Counted from the stretch's first letter, positions 39,784 through 52,776 are shown. The stretch is 64,000 nucleotides of DNA from Eriocheir sinensis (GCF_024679095.1 NC_066544.1:1930684-1994683); one strand, 5' to 3'. The notes: generated from the letters alone by a model not told the origin. A program made the numbers and translations.

Positions 39784-40653
39784 TGAAAGTGACCTACAAA
39801 ATTTGGTCAGTGTTTTTGATAGTGTATGTAAAAGGAGAAAGCTGAAAGTAAATGTCAACAAAAGTAAAGTGATGGTTTGTGTAGAAGTGAGGTTGTAGAT
39901 TTTGTATGCCCATATGGAGTGGGAATTGAATGTGAAAAAGAATGCAAAATAATTTTGAATGGTGAAGAAATGGAGGAGGTCAATGAGTTTAAGTACCTTG
40001 GATCAGTTATGTGTAAGCATGGTGGTACGGAGGGTGATATAAGAGAAAGGGCATTGCAAGGAAGAAGGGTGGTAGGGTCTTTGGGACGAATCATGAATGG
40101 CAGACGTGTGGCAGAAGTGTGAGCATGGAAGTAAAGGGGGATTTGAGAAATACAATAACAGTACCAACCCTCACATATGCAAGTGAAATGTGGGCCTGGA
40201 ATGAAAGTCAGAGGTCTAGAGTGCAGGCAGTGGAAATGAGTTATTTGAGGAGTGCTTGTGGTGTGAGTAGAATGGATGGAATGAGTAATGAAAGTGTGTA
40301 CAAGCGTTTTGGAATGTGTCACAGGGGTGAAGGGAAGAAGTGTGGAGTGGTGGAAGAAGTGAAGCGACAGACCTTGAAGTGGTTTGGGTACATGGAGCGA
40401 ATGGAGGAGAGTAAGATGACCAGAAGGGTGTATGTGAGTGAGATAGAGGGAAGGAATGCTAGAGGACGACCTCCAGTGAAATGGAGGGATAGGGTGCAAG
40501 AGTACGTTAGGGAGAGGGGGGAAAGATCTTTGAGAAACTTTGAGCAGGCAAGGAGGGAGTGTCTGGATAGAGAAAGTTGGAAGCTTTTCTGCCGTGGCCA
40601 TCCCCTGGTGGGAGCTCCTAGGAGCAGGCTTCGATGAAATGATGATGATGATG
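39784..40653 (+). pseudogene. RTE-like LINE, 5'-truncated copy with 11-bp duplication
   Basis: Matches the 3' part of LINE B, from the segment after the FADD block to the RGHPLVGAPRSRLR end and the (GATGAT)n tail. The direct duplication AACTGGGGAAA at 39773-39783 and 40654-40664 marks a target-primed insertion. A reading frame runs 40119-40637. Truncation at the 5' end is typical of LINE insertions. Confidence 0.88.
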
Positions 40654-40664
40654 AACTGGGGAAA

Positions 40665-41240
40665 CATACAATCTTCTTAGAAACATAAAAGCAGCATTTA
40701 CATATTTAGATGAAGAAATGGTGAAGAAACTAATAACATCGATGGTACGTCCAAGACTGGAATATGCAGTACTAGTGTGGTCACCTAGATTGAAGAAAGA
40801 AATTAGAAAGTTGGAAAGAATACAAAGAGCAGCGACTAAATTACCGGAAACTCTGAGAGAACATACTTATGAAGAAAGACTGGAGAAATCAGGACTAACA
40901 ACACTGGAGAGGAGGAGAGAGGGGACCTAATAGCATTAAACAGGATACAGGAGGGATTGGAGAAATTGGACAGGGAAGACTTAGTGGTATGTGACAGGAG
41001 TGTGACAAGTGGGAATAGTAAGAAATTGAAGAAGAGCGACTGTAGGAGAGACATCAAGAAATACAGTTTTCCATACAGAAGCATAACAACATGGAACGGA
41101 CTTGATGAAGAGACTGTGTGTGTAAAAACGATTAATGAGTTTAAAGCCAAACTGGATAATAAGCGTTATGGAGACAGGAGAGCACGAGCCTATTACGACT
41201 CTTTTCCTGTATTTCACAACTAGGTAAATACAACTAGGTA
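40665..41240 (+). pseudogene. CR1-like LINE C, part 2: C-terminal end and 3' tail
   Basis: Continues after the RTE insertion with MVKKLITSMVRPRLEYAVLV, ERIQRAATKL..TLREHTYEERL, TLERRREG, and the TTWNGLD/FKAKLD end. It stops at 41223 and has a 3' tail of tandem ACTAGGTAAATACA units. Confidence 0.82.
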
Positions 41241-41570
41241 AATGAAATTCAATATGAAGAAATGTCATGTTATGGAAATGGGAAAAAGTGAAGGAAGACC
41301 AAAATGGACACATAAAATGGGAGATGGTGAAATACTAAAGAAAGTACACGAAGAGAGATCTGAGAGTAACAATGCAAGATAACAAACAGCCAGAGAGTCA
41401 TGTTAATCGGATATTCGGTGATACGTATAACATGGTGAGAAATATAGGAATAGCATTCCACTACATGGATAAGGATATGATGAAAAAATTAATTACCACT
41501 ATGATCAGACCAAAGTTTGAATATGCAGAGGCAGTGTGGTCTCCCCATAAGAAGAAACACATAAAGAAAC
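41241..41570 (+). pseudogene. CR1-like LINE D, part 1
   Basis: Starts within FNMKKCHVMEMGK and continues to MKKLITTMIRPKFEYAEAVW, then KKHIKKL at the TA where an element is inserted. Part 2 is at 45883-46150. Confidence 0.75.
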
Positions 41571-41773
41571 TACAGTACCCTCTCGAGTTTCGCACTATCT
41601 GAGTTTCGCGGTTAGTCCTAAATTCTTACCATCCCGACTTTCGCGCATTATCACCCTGAGTTTCGTGCTGCTTTGACATGTACGGGTCACGTCTACTTAC
41701 CATTGGCGTCACGCACGCTACCTTTAAAGGTAGTATCACACTGGACGTTTTACTCCAAACATTGTGGCTATGG

Positions 41774-41865
<92 letters not shown>
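41774..41865. repeat. (GA)n array
   Basis: About 92 bases of GA dinucleotide. Confidence 0.97.
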
Positions 41866-41867
<2 letters not shown>

Positions 41868-42434
41868 GGTCGTTTTGAAGCCACGATTGAAGGCGGCTGC
41901 CTTATGATTGGTTGACAGTTCTGAAAACATGCTTGTGATTCACTGGGAGTCCGATGACGTCATCGCCGACACTCACCCTATCAGCGGCTTCACTGCCTTA
42001 ACCCTTAAATCGCTGCAATCGCTTATATAATCAAGCCTCTCCGATCCCATGACGCTGTGATCGATTATGTAATCATGAATTTTCACGCCGTATGTTTTGA
42101 ATTTTCCTGGTGCACTTCCTTTCAAATGTGTTCTCGTGATCGCTGGCAACTTAGTCATACCTTCACCAGAGCCTGAAATTCTATGATAAAGCCCTCATTC
42201 GAGTGTTTGTGGAAATGTAGGAGGCATCTGGAAACTCTCCTGACCCGGCGGGTAGTAATCTACCCAAACATAATAGAAAACGTGGTAGTGGAAGAGAAAA
42301 TGGAGGTTGTAAAGACAGACTAGATTACAAGTTTTGAATGTTTACATAAAGCTGAAACTTGGAGGAAGAAATTATGTCATGTGTAATTCATTATAACTTG
42401 GATATAATACGTAACAGTAAGCCTCTTGGCACAC

Positions 42435-42467
<33 letters not shown>

Positions 42468-42659
42468 GAAAGCCCCGGTTGTCTTGGTCCATGGTGTAAA
42501 TCAGATTTTTTTTACATCATTATAGTTCATTACCTGAGAGAGAGAGAGATTTACATAGATTTACATAGAAAATCAGGCCACACAGACCCCATGGTCCAGA
42601 CTTGGTGGTCTGTCCTTAAACCTAAGTGATTTTACATTAATCAGAAGACTCCAAAACGT

Positions 42660-43954
<1,295 letters not shown>

Positions 43955-44016
43955 CATCTGTATTTTGTTGAACGTTTATCTTTATCGCAGTAAGAATTAT
44001 TATATGTGGCCCAGCC

Positions 44017-44174
<158 letters not shown>

Positions 44175-44450
44175 CCGCGCGGGCAGATGTCCACCGCTTC
44201 CACCCGCTCCACCTCATTCTACCCGACATGTCACATTTTTCTCGCACTTTGGAAGGTGCGCAAATTTTTAGGGCCTATTATTTGCTCTAATTATTCATGT
44301 ACCACTCTGAACTGCTGTAATACATCAAATTACATTTTTCTCATTGATGACATACTATTAGATTTATATTTTCGCTTTTTATTATAATGTTAATATTAAC
44401 TCGCGAAGGAAAAATATCCGGCATTTAGTCCTCCGCAGTTTAAGGGTTAA

Positions 44451-45740
44451 GGCGGTGTCACAATGGCCGTTTTCGTCCAACTGTTGGGGCTACGGTCAAC
44501 GCGCCCGTACGCTCAACCGAGAGCGAGTTCACGGTTATCCGTAAGCTGGTGTCACACACGGCTTTTTTCTTCCCAATGTGTTGGCGGCAGTGGCAACCAG
44601 CAACTCCAACTGTTCCTGGTGTGCATCACACACGGCCAAGATCGGTTGCCCGTATCCACATCCACAACGTAAACAAAGCACTTGCCCTGTATCAACATGG
44701 CGTCGTCTGCTAAAGTAAGGGCTGTTGCGGCTTGTGCTGCCATTACCCAAGTTATGGACTTGTTGCTGCAGTTAAATGGAAGGAAGAAACAGTTGTGGGT
44801 GTGGCGTGTCTGTGGTTCCTCCATGCCAGTTTTCATTGTCACCACTGAGCGTGCGCGGCCAATCCACCCATCTTGACTCAATCACATAAACACATGGATC
44901 GAATAACAAACAAACACACACACACACACACACGACTCATTAGGAACCATTACAGATGTTTCTGACGAGCAGAAACGACTTCACTATTTCTTGAGTATGT
45001 TAGAACGTATTTGGTGAGTGGCTCACATGAACCAAACCTAGCTCTTGGCAAGAAGAGAGCAGTTGTCTTTAACACTGCTCTCTTCTTGCCATTGGGTGTT
45101 TGGTTTGTATGAACCACTCTAGGAAATGGCAAACCCATTTTTGTTTGTGAGAAACATCTGCCATAGTTCATGATGAGTCTGGTGTGTGCATGCGTGTGTG
45201 TGTGTCTTTGTTGTTACTCGATCCACGTGTTTATGTGGTTGGAGTCTAGATGGGTGGGTTGGCCTCTCACGCGCAATGGCGACAATGAGAACTGGCATGG
45301 AGGAACCACAGCCACACCACACCCACAACAGCTTCTTCCTGCCATTTAATTGCAGCAACAAGTCCATAGCTTGAGTAATAGCAGCACAAACCGCGACATC
45401 CCTTACTTTAGCAGACGACGCCATGTCAATACAGGGCAAGTGCTTTGTTTACGTTGTGGATGTGGATACGGGCAACAGACCTTGGCCGTGTGTGACGCCC
45501 AAGCTACCGCCAACGCGGTGGGAAGAAAAAGGCCCAGTGTGACACCAGGTTACAGACAACTGACAACTTGCTCCTGGATGGGCGCATGGGCGTTGCCAGT
45601 AGCCACAATGGTTAGAGGAAAACGGCCAGTGTGACACTGCCCCAAGGCAGCGAGGCCGCTGGCCGGGTGAGCGTGTTTTCAGAGCTCTGCCAATCATAAG
45701 GCTTCATCTGTGGCTTTAAAACGACCTGTTCTCTCTTCCT
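44451..45740. repeat. Long inverted repeat with a short frame in both arms
   Basis: Arms roughly 44451-44890 and 45190-45740. Each carries a short frame beginning MASSAKVR and continuing AACAAITQ.MDLLLQLNGRK (44697 on plus, about 45428 on minus). A second palindrome closes the centre (about 45025-45120). The short frame is also present at the M6 copies. It may be the first exon of a transposase; no catalytic motif is visible. Confidence 0.75.
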
Positions 45741-45789
45741 GTTTTCTTCCTTTTTCCAAGGTAAGTATTTTGAGATAACAAGGGATACA

Positions 45790-45885
45790 ATAAAGAAGGA
45801 AGAAAAGTGAGCTCCGGGAGGCAGCATGAGCCAATTATAATAGCGCTACTATGAACAGTTGCCTGCGCCATGACGGGCTTGAGCA
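45790..45885 (+). mobile_element. SINE type B fragment
   Basis: Contains GGCAGCATGAGCCAATTATA and TTGCCTGCGCCATGACGGG, the body of SINE type B without head or tail. Confidence 0.65.
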
Positions 45886-46150
45886 AAATGGAAGAAGTAG
45901 ACAACGAGGAGTTACTACTAAAAGAAAAAATTACCACCAGGAACACCAGAGGACACAGTAAAAAATTGAGGAAGGGAAGATGCTTGAGACATAAAGAAAT
46001 ATAGAGGTTTGGAACAGACTGAGTGAGGATGTAGTATCGGCAAGGAGTGTGCAAAGCTTTAAGGAAAAGTTGGATAAATACAGACATGGAGACGGGACCA
46101 CATGAGCGTAAAGCCCAGGCCCTGTAAAACTACAACTAGGTAAATACACA
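45886..46150 (+). pseudogene. CR1-like LINE D, part 2: 3' end
   Basis: Continues the C-terminal region (EEVDNEELLLKEKN, VWNRLSEDVVSARSVQSFKE) and ends with the tail ACAACTAGGTAAATACAC. The large element 41573-45760 and a SINE separate it from part 1. Confidence 0.7.
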
Positions 46151-46560
46151 CACACACACACACACACATAGATGGGAGGGATTGAGGTACAGGGAGAGGG
46201 AGATAAGCACTTTGGTCACGGTGTCAGTGGAATCAAGCTGTAACTTGTTGATCTCTCTCTCTCTCACACACACACACACTCACACACACACACACACACT
46301 GCAGGGAGGAGGTAGGAAGGAAGAAAGAAAACAGAGATAGTGAGATGGGTGTTAGGGGGAGGCAGGGAGGGAAGGCTGCAGCTCCTGCCAAGAAGCTCAA
46401 GGCCCCAGAGCCGAGGTGGTGGTGAGACAATGCACTAGCCAGCCACTTGGCAACTTGAGGGAAGAGGAACTCCACACACATACATATATATAATTTCTTT
46501 CTCATTATTTTTGTTATTTTCTGTCAGAATTTATTGTTACTGTGAAGTACAAATGCATGT
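46151..46560. repeat. (CA)n and (CT)n low-complexity stretches
   Basis: CA runs at about 46147-46167 and 46266-46300 and a CT run at about 46251-46265. No gene seen. Confidence 0.75.
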
Positions 46561-46687
46561 AAGACACACTTATGTTCCAATAATACCGATGAAAGTCAAA
46601 TAAGACACCGTATCACAAACGACCTACATCCTAAAAACTATCGTACAATATCTGGGAAGAAATAATTCATGTGCTGGCTAAAGCGAG

Positions 46688-46841
46688 CCAGGACGCAGTA
46701 TACACGTCCTTGGATATGGTACAAGGCACGCAAGGATGCAGTATACACGTCCTTGGATATGGTACAGGGCACGCAAGGATGCAGTATACACGTCCTTGGA
46801 TATGGTACAGGGCACGCAAGGATGCAGTATACACGTCCTCG
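46688..46841. repeat. 45-bp minisatellite near a TTAA-type end
   Basis: Three and a half units of about 45 bp with the core GCAGTATACACGTCC. It lies just before a GAAGGGG-TTAA end at about 46848-46855. Confidence 0.85.
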
Positions 46842-46859
46842 TGTTGAAGGGGTTAAGAG

Positions 46860-47059
46860 GGAACACTACATCAGACGTAGTGACAGAAGTTGTCAGAATT
46901 TTATAGAAGAAAACTTTAGTGTTCTAAGAATGTGTAAGACAAAATGTAGGTAAGAATCATGACTCAAACTTACATCCTTCCTGACTGGGATGACAATGAC
47001 GGGTGGCATAAGTTGAAAATGGAGAAACATCTTTCCCTACTTTTGCATCAATAAATCAC
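46860..47059. other. LYST intron 3, no gene seen
   Basis: No repeats or exons recognised. Confidence 0.4.
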
Positions 47060-47281
47060 CTTGGGTAAGAATGTGAGAAGTGCCAGGTGGCACGCTCATG
47101 GGTTAGAGTCTCCACAAGGTCCCTCCAGCGGTGTGTGAGGTGGACATGACGGCACTGTGCATGTTTAATGCCACCCAACACCAACTTGCGCTCCACATTC
47201 TGCCGGTCCACCACACTGCGGGTCAGGCGGCTGCACTCCTGAGCCACTGCCTCATATGCTTGAGTGTTCTTAGTCATGAGT
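47060..47281 (-). CDS. LYST: LYST exon 3 (upstream of PH-BEACH)
   Basis: Encodes MTKNTQAYEAVAQECSRLTR, then VERKLVLGGIKHAQCRHVHL and ending with LTHERATWHFSHSYP. The final region with W(R)xLxxxLTHERAxW and YP precedes the SWQLDxTEGP motif in LYST proteins. Acceptor ccaacag; donor CCAAG|GTGATT. 222 nt. One base completes the Arg codon from exon 2 and two bases start the next. Confidence 0.88.
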
Positions 47282-47514
47282 CTGTTGGTAAAAGGATTCT
47301 TTTATCCAATTTTGAGTGTACTTAGGTCAGGTTTGGTCTGGTTAGGTGTGATATAATTTGGTTGAGTTTGGGTTGTGATGCTACTTTAGATAAATCTGGT
47401 GAAATAGACTGTTTTAGATTTGGTTAGGTTTGGTAAAACTTTGGTTTGATTGGGTTGCTAGGTTAGATTTAGTTCAATTTGATTGGGTTAGGTTGCCAAG
47501 TCCAGCTAACTTGC
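47282..47514 (-). other. LYST intron 2 (233 bp), GC-AG type
   Basis: The 5' splice site must be GAGAG|GCAAGT to keep the frame open; a GTTAGC alternative 5 bp downstream would bring exon 3 into a stop codon. The intron body is full of degenerate GGTTAGGTT-like words on the plus strand. Confidence 0.75.
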
Positions 47515-47636
47515 CTCTCATCCTGTTTGCACCGATCAACAACTAGGATTGCAATTTTGGCAGATTCATCCTGCCACTGTTTCTTCTCTTCACTCACAAC
47601 ACTCCATTCCCTCATGGCTCCATGTGGTGGGAAATG
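47515..47636 (-). CDS. LYST: LYST exon 2
   Basis: Encodes HFPPHGAMREWSVVSEEKKQ and WQDESAKIAILVVDRCKQDE. The acceptor is tttttcattctag, with a good pyrimidine tract; the donor is a GC type. 122 nt, entering in phase 0 and leaving in phase 2. The HGAMREW block is found in LYST-like proteins upstream of the PH-BEACH domain, as best I can recall. Confidence 0.82.
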
Positions 47637-47978
47637 CTAGAATGAAAAATGTGGATTTTTTATATATGCACTGAGAAACAGTGCCCCTTATTCTGAGTAT
47701 AATGAGAAGTTTTGTAAGGAAAATAAGGCACTTAATGACTACAGATAACAAGTAAAAACTGATACATTTTCATGGTAAAAAAGTGTAACATTGAACAAAG
47801 CCCCATCATTCAGTCAGACACCATTTACATTCTTACCAAGGAGAGACTTGGTGGTCATTTTCCCACACTAAACAAAAGTATAATGGAAAATTCCAACTTC
47901 TCTGTGGTATGACAGAAGATAGAATAATGGTAAGTAAACATGGAAACATTTTTGCCTCTTCTAACTGGTATCACTAAC
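47637..47978 (-). other. LYST intron 1 in window (342 bp)
   Basis: GT-AG intron without recognised repeats. Confidence 0.75.
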
Positions 47979-48119
47979 CTCGGGAGGGGGAAGGACTTGC
48001 ACTGAGCACTCCTCCAGCGCCTGTAGGAGTGTCTCACAGCTGCGGGTGGCAGCAGCATCTAAGCGACTCTCATTCTGGTAGCGCAGCTCATGTATAAAGA
48101 TTCCGACCTTGTACATCAG
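47979..48119 (-). CDS. LYST: LYST exon 1 in window (internal exon)
   Basis: Encodes LMYKVGIFIHELRYQNESRL then DAAATRSCETLLQALEECSV and QVLPPPE. 47 codons, phase 0 at both ends. Acceptor ctcccaccag, donor CCCGAG|GTTAGT. In-frame upstream sequence has a stop, which supports the chosen acceptor. More N-terminal exons should lie beyond the right edge; none were recognised in 48.2-64 kb. Confidence 0.8.
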
Positions 48120-48350
48120 CTGGTGGGAGTGACAATTCAAAAGATGAATCATTGTTTACTGAAGAGCTGTAAGTCCAGTGTTCATTAGTAAATATACAAT
48201 TTGTGACTACCTAATTTTACATACAAGCCTGATTTCACTCAATATTTGATGCCATTTTAAAACAACAATAATTATTTCCTGAGCATACCTTTAAAAAGCT
48301 TGATTTTTCAAAATTGAAATGAAAATAAGAGAGGTTGGCACAGAAATATA

Positions 48351-48640
48351 GTGCCTCCATGGTATAGTGGTTAGTATGCACAGCTACGAATCTGCAAGAC
48401 AGGGTTCAAATACCGACCTGCATAGTCAGTACACAGACTACTCTTTCGTGCAGGGCAATAAATGAGTACCAAGGGAGATCTGGGGAAGGTATAAGTATGG
48501 TAACTTGGTTGTTGCACTTGTCCTGTGTCCCAAGGTAATAGTTTCTCACCCATCATAGGCTCAAGGGCCAGTGGGACAGAAATGAGCAATGAGGCCTATA
48601 GTGCTAGAGCGTAAGCTCCCAACTTTACCTTTACCATTAA
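48351..48640 (+). mobile_element. tRNA-derived SINE (type A)
   Basis: Head GCCTCCATGGTATAGTGGTT and B-box-like GGGTTCAAATACC, with body words CAAGGGCCAGTGGGAC and CCTGTGTCCC shared with 17405-17705. It lacks a tRNA acceptor stem, so it is not a tRNA gene. Confidence 0.75.
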
Positions 48641-49519
48641 AGAAACAAAATATACATCACCATTGAGAAAGTATCAAATACAGTGAAAAAACTCATACTA
48701 TTTTCCTATATGTAGAAACTAAACTATGAAAGGATTGTGGCCATGCAGTTCTGTTAGTAATTATTTAAAGGTATGGCCAATTCAAGATGGTAGATCTCGC
48801 CATCAGTAAACTAGCACGCTGCCACTACAAGTTTTCTTAAACAAGCAGAATCCCACCTAAACATAATGGATAATACTAAACTAGTGACTTACCACTGCTA
48901 AGGATACGACCCTAGTGCTGCTATATAAGTAACCTATCGCCACTGAAATTGTGAGAATGTGACACCCTGCTGCCGCAACTTCTCTCCAGAAACCAACTTT
49001 TTGACATGTTAAAAATCATCTGCACAGCATATCATTACTATTTCCACACTTGATTTGACTTTGAGAAACAGTGGAGGTGAAAGAAAGGTGAACCCAGTCC
49101 CAGTCATAAAATACATGTTTTCCTTTACATCTCTCAATGTCTAGTCCAATTAATGTGAAGGTTAACTTTCATGGAGCCATTTCTTTGTGCACGTATGCAC
49201 TTAGAATTTTGTAGTATGATATACAGTCAACTCCCGTTATCGATCATATGTTATTCAACATTTTGCTCTTTCAAAATAACTACCCTTTTCATTGCCTTGC
49301 ATTTTTCTTTAAATTTCATGCCCATATTAATTTTAAAACAGCATGCATGATATCTACCTGCCTGCCAGCTAGTGTTGCTGGTAATTAAGGTAATTAAGGC
49401 ATGATTTGTTGTGAAAGTCATGTATTTTCCTCCAGAATGCTCTGTATTGCTTATGTCAGAGGAGGAGGGGGGGGGGGGGAGGGTAGACATAAACCAACCC
49501 TTATTCATTTTGTTATTCA
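48641..49519. other. No gene seen
   Basis: AT-rich sequence without recognised exons or repeat copies; G-run at about 49465-49480. Confidence 0.45.
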
Positions 49520-49523
49520 TTAA

Positions 49524-50362
49524 CCCCTAAAGGACGAGTGACCCGCAGGCAGAAATATTGGTGGGTTGCGTAAAAGGACAAGTGTCCCGCGTGCGGACGC
49601 CGCTGTCAATCCCTTGTTTCCTCGTGACCTTCGCTAATGTTCTTCATCTGAAATACACTAATCAATAACCTTAGGCCTAAATAGACACATATATAGGCCT
49701 AAAGACTCATTCACATGGTTGTTGTGATGAATAAAGGACACTCTCTTGGATATATCTAGTGAGTTTGTTGTGTCCAGTGACAGTAAATGGGATGTGGACA
49801 ACCCACAGCTCTCATCGTCAGATTCTGACCTTTCTGACAATGGTACTTTGCTTCTGGGATTCACCTCAACCCTCATCAAGCCACAAGCCTCTCATCCAGC
49901 TGCCCCACCAGCCCCAGCTGCCACACCCATTCATAAATTGTTTGACTCAGACGATGACGACACCCCAGTATGTACGACTCATCACAGCACCTTAAATTCA
50001 GGCACTAAAAGCTGTGGAAAATTCCAAAGCCGCTGAAGTACACATGTATGGGCGCAACCCATCATATCATGCCACTTGTGACCTGCCTTGATGTTGGTAC
50101 AATTTGATTTTTTTTTCAAATTCTACATTTTTGTGTTTGTCTCTTTGATATCTACAACTTTTGTTGTATGAATTCTTTTTGTCCGATGAATATGAAAATT
50201 TTACTTATTTTCAGTTTAATGTAATTTCCTGAGTAATTACAAGACTAATTTATAATATGTTTATATCGTTAGAACCAGCTTGAAATACTGTAAAATATTT
50301 ATTAAATGAGTTTTTACATGAAATGTACTTGAAAAATGGCTGTTTTTTGTGTCCTTCAGGGG
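49524..50362 (+). mobile_element. piggyBac-type MITE retaining an acidic N-terminal coding fragment
   Basis: TTAA at 49520-49523 and 50363-50366 flank ends CCCCTAAAGGACGAGTGACC and GTCCTTCAGGGG. The reading frame at 49746-50036 has SSSDSDLSDNG and LFDSDDDD, the acidic N-terminus typical of piggyBac transposases. The catalytic region has been deleted. Confidence 0.85.
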
Positions 50363-50366
50363 TTAA

Positions 50367-50945
50367 TGAAAAGACAGTTTATCCTAATCACAGTTTTGAG
50401 GCCAATAATGTAAGGAAAATTTCCTGAGCTACTTAGCATTGCTGCATTCACCAGAAATGATGATAACATTAATTCACTTCGAAAAACTAGTAAATGGTAT
50501 TGACCAGCTTTGTTTTTGGTGCTGCTGATGACAAAAATGTAAATGTTTACACCCCATCCCCCTGCTATCACACCTTCAGCTATTGCAATTCACTGATGCG
50601 ATGCACACCCTAAAAGCTACCATCCTCATGCTATCATGCACTTCAAATACACTATCTCACACATAAAAGCCTGGCTACGTCGAAAAATTTAAATCACCCG
50701 GGTTATGATGTGCGCGGCAGTTGATTGGTGCAATGTCATCAACCATCCTTGCTCAGTGAATGGTCAGTGCTCCCTTCATTCTCCTGCTTATTCAGTCAAG
50801 TGTACATGTCTCCATTGGCAACAATGAAGGCTGCCTTGTGTTTGGTTGATGAAATGGCCACCAAATGTTGTGTAACATTTTTGTGTGTAACATTATGCAA
50901 TGGAGCAAACAAGTTGCATGAGGATGCAAACTTTAAAGTGGACTT
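50367..50945. other. No gene seen
   Basis: Stretch upstream of LINE F without recognised features. Confidence 0.4.
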
Positions 50946-50951
50946 GATTTA

Positions 50952-51719
50952 CTCTCCCTTCACTGAAATCCCCATCTTAGGAGATATCAGTGTTCACCAC
51001 CAGCTTTGGCTTTCCTCTTCTTTTATTGACTAGCCTGGTAAACAGGCCTACAACTTTGCTCTCCTCAATGATCTTAAGCAGTTGATTCAGCACCCTACAT
51101 GTATTCCTGACTGCCTTGGAGATACGTCCAACATACTAGACCTCTTCTCAGCCTCTAATCCTTCAGCTTATTCTATTAAACTGTTCTCTCCGTTGGGCTC
51201 TTCTGATCACAACCTTATTTCCGCACTATCCTATCACTCCTGAACAGCCTCAGAACCCACTGAGGAGGCGGTGCTTCTGGCATTTCACTTCAGGTCAATG
51301 GAATGACCTGAGGATGTGCTTTTCCGATTTCCTGTGGAATGATTACTGCTTCAAGGAGAGGGACTCCTCTGTGTGTGCCCAGCAAATTACTGAGGTGACT
51401 ATATCTGGAATTGAGGCACACATTCCATGTACTTTCTCAATTTTTCATGCTAAAAAGCCCTGATTCAGTTATGTTTGTTCTCGTGCTATAAAAGATAGAG
51501 AGGCAGCTAATGAAAGGTCCCTGAGCCTTCGCACTCCTACTAATCATGATTTTTACATTTCTGCCTGGAATCATGCCAAATCTATTCTTCGACTCATCTA
51601 AAACTCTTTCTTCAACAGGAAATGCCAACACCTTATTTCCTCTAATTCTTCAAGGGACTTCTGGCACCTTGTCAAAAATATCTCAAACAATATTATTTTT
51701 TCATCTTTCCTACCTCTCC
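50952..51719 (+). pseudogene. Jockey-like LINE F, part 1: endonuclease
   Basis: Matches LINE E from the ILGD...[10 protein letters not shown] block (50970), SSDHNLIS near 51205, to the SRDFWHLVKNIS end. The frame is broken. It is split by four insertions and reappears at 52620, 58727, 62680 and 63912. Confidence 0.8.
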
Positions 51720-51723
51720 TTAA

Positions 51724-52615
51724 CCCTTAAAGGGCGGGTGACGGGTTTTTCTGGTTGCCACGTAGAGGGCACGTGACGGGTTTTTCCGGTTGCCACGTAA
51801 AGGGCATGTGACGGGTTATCTGTTCTGCCTTTTTCCGCCATAATTTTGAAGTTTGCGTGAGGATTTATGGGTCAACAGACTCCTAGGCTGCCACACAACT
51901 TCTCTGTGCCATTTTCATGTTTTTGTGACTGTGACAATGGCAGGAGGAGTTTTTTGTATCTTCCTTGTCTGATTCTGTGCCTGAGTGTCCACAGACTGCG
52001 ACCTCCTCATAAGCCTCCTCTTTCTCCCAAAAAGCTCTCAGTGTGAGCGCAATTAGGAGAGCTGAAAGTGACTTCTTCAGGCTTTGAAAGTAGTGTTAGT
52101 GGTGAAGACAGTGATAGCAGCAGCACTGAACTCCAGCCCCTTGTATTATCAGGAAGGCTGAGCCCCGTTGTTGTGCAATCTCACTTGGTGGCCATCCTGT
52201 ATCAATCTCATTATGGTGATGGTGGAAGTGATATTGAAGTACCTGAGGATGCATCTCACCACCCTTCAGGGTTATCAAGTTAAGAATATGAGGGTAATAA
52301 GGGGGCTTTTGAGGCGGGGTCGAGTGTGAGGAGGGCCAATTGCTACACCATGACACTCACAAGCTACACAGCCCTCCAAACAAAAGCATGCTGCCAGCTA
52401 AAATTTACTGCTCTTCATCATGTCACTACGGAAACACCATATGACATAGAGACTTCGGGTTTGTTGCAAATTGAAGAGGAAGGATGGATAAAGGAAATGC
52501 CCATAAATTAGGCAGAGCTGTGATGATAATGGAAAGTGAGCAATTTTCGTGAAAATGTTGGAACATTGCCATACGGGGAGAAGGGATTTGATCGTACATC
52601 CCTGCCCTTTAGGGG
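51724..52615 (+). mobile_element. piggyBac-type MITE inside LINE F
   Basis: The left TTAA is at 51720-51723; ends CCCTTAAAGGGCGGGTGACG and CCCTTTAGGGG. The right TTAA has decayed to CTCA. The interior has an acidic coding remnant (SSVSGEDSDSSST) at about 52085-52120, again from a piggyBac N-terminus. Confidence 0.75.
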
Positions 52616-52619
52616 CTCA

Positions 52620-52776
52620 TCAAGATAGCAGCACAGCTGTGACATCTGTCTCTAAGGCTGAACTTTTCACTCAAACTTTCTCCAAAAATTCCACCCTGGA
52701 CAGTTAAAGGCATATTCCTCCAACTCATCCCCCCCCACCCCACCCCTCTGATTCCACTATGCCTGTTATAAAAATT
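52620..52776 (+). pseudogene. Jockey-like LINE F, part 2
   Basis: Short segment equivalent to LINE E 22345-22475 (SVSKAELFTQTFSKNST and onward). It ends at a TTAA. Confidence 0.75.

Noticed and set aside
48351..48430. tRNA gene on the plus strand
   Set aside because: No complementary 3' acceptor strand; it is the head of a SINE.
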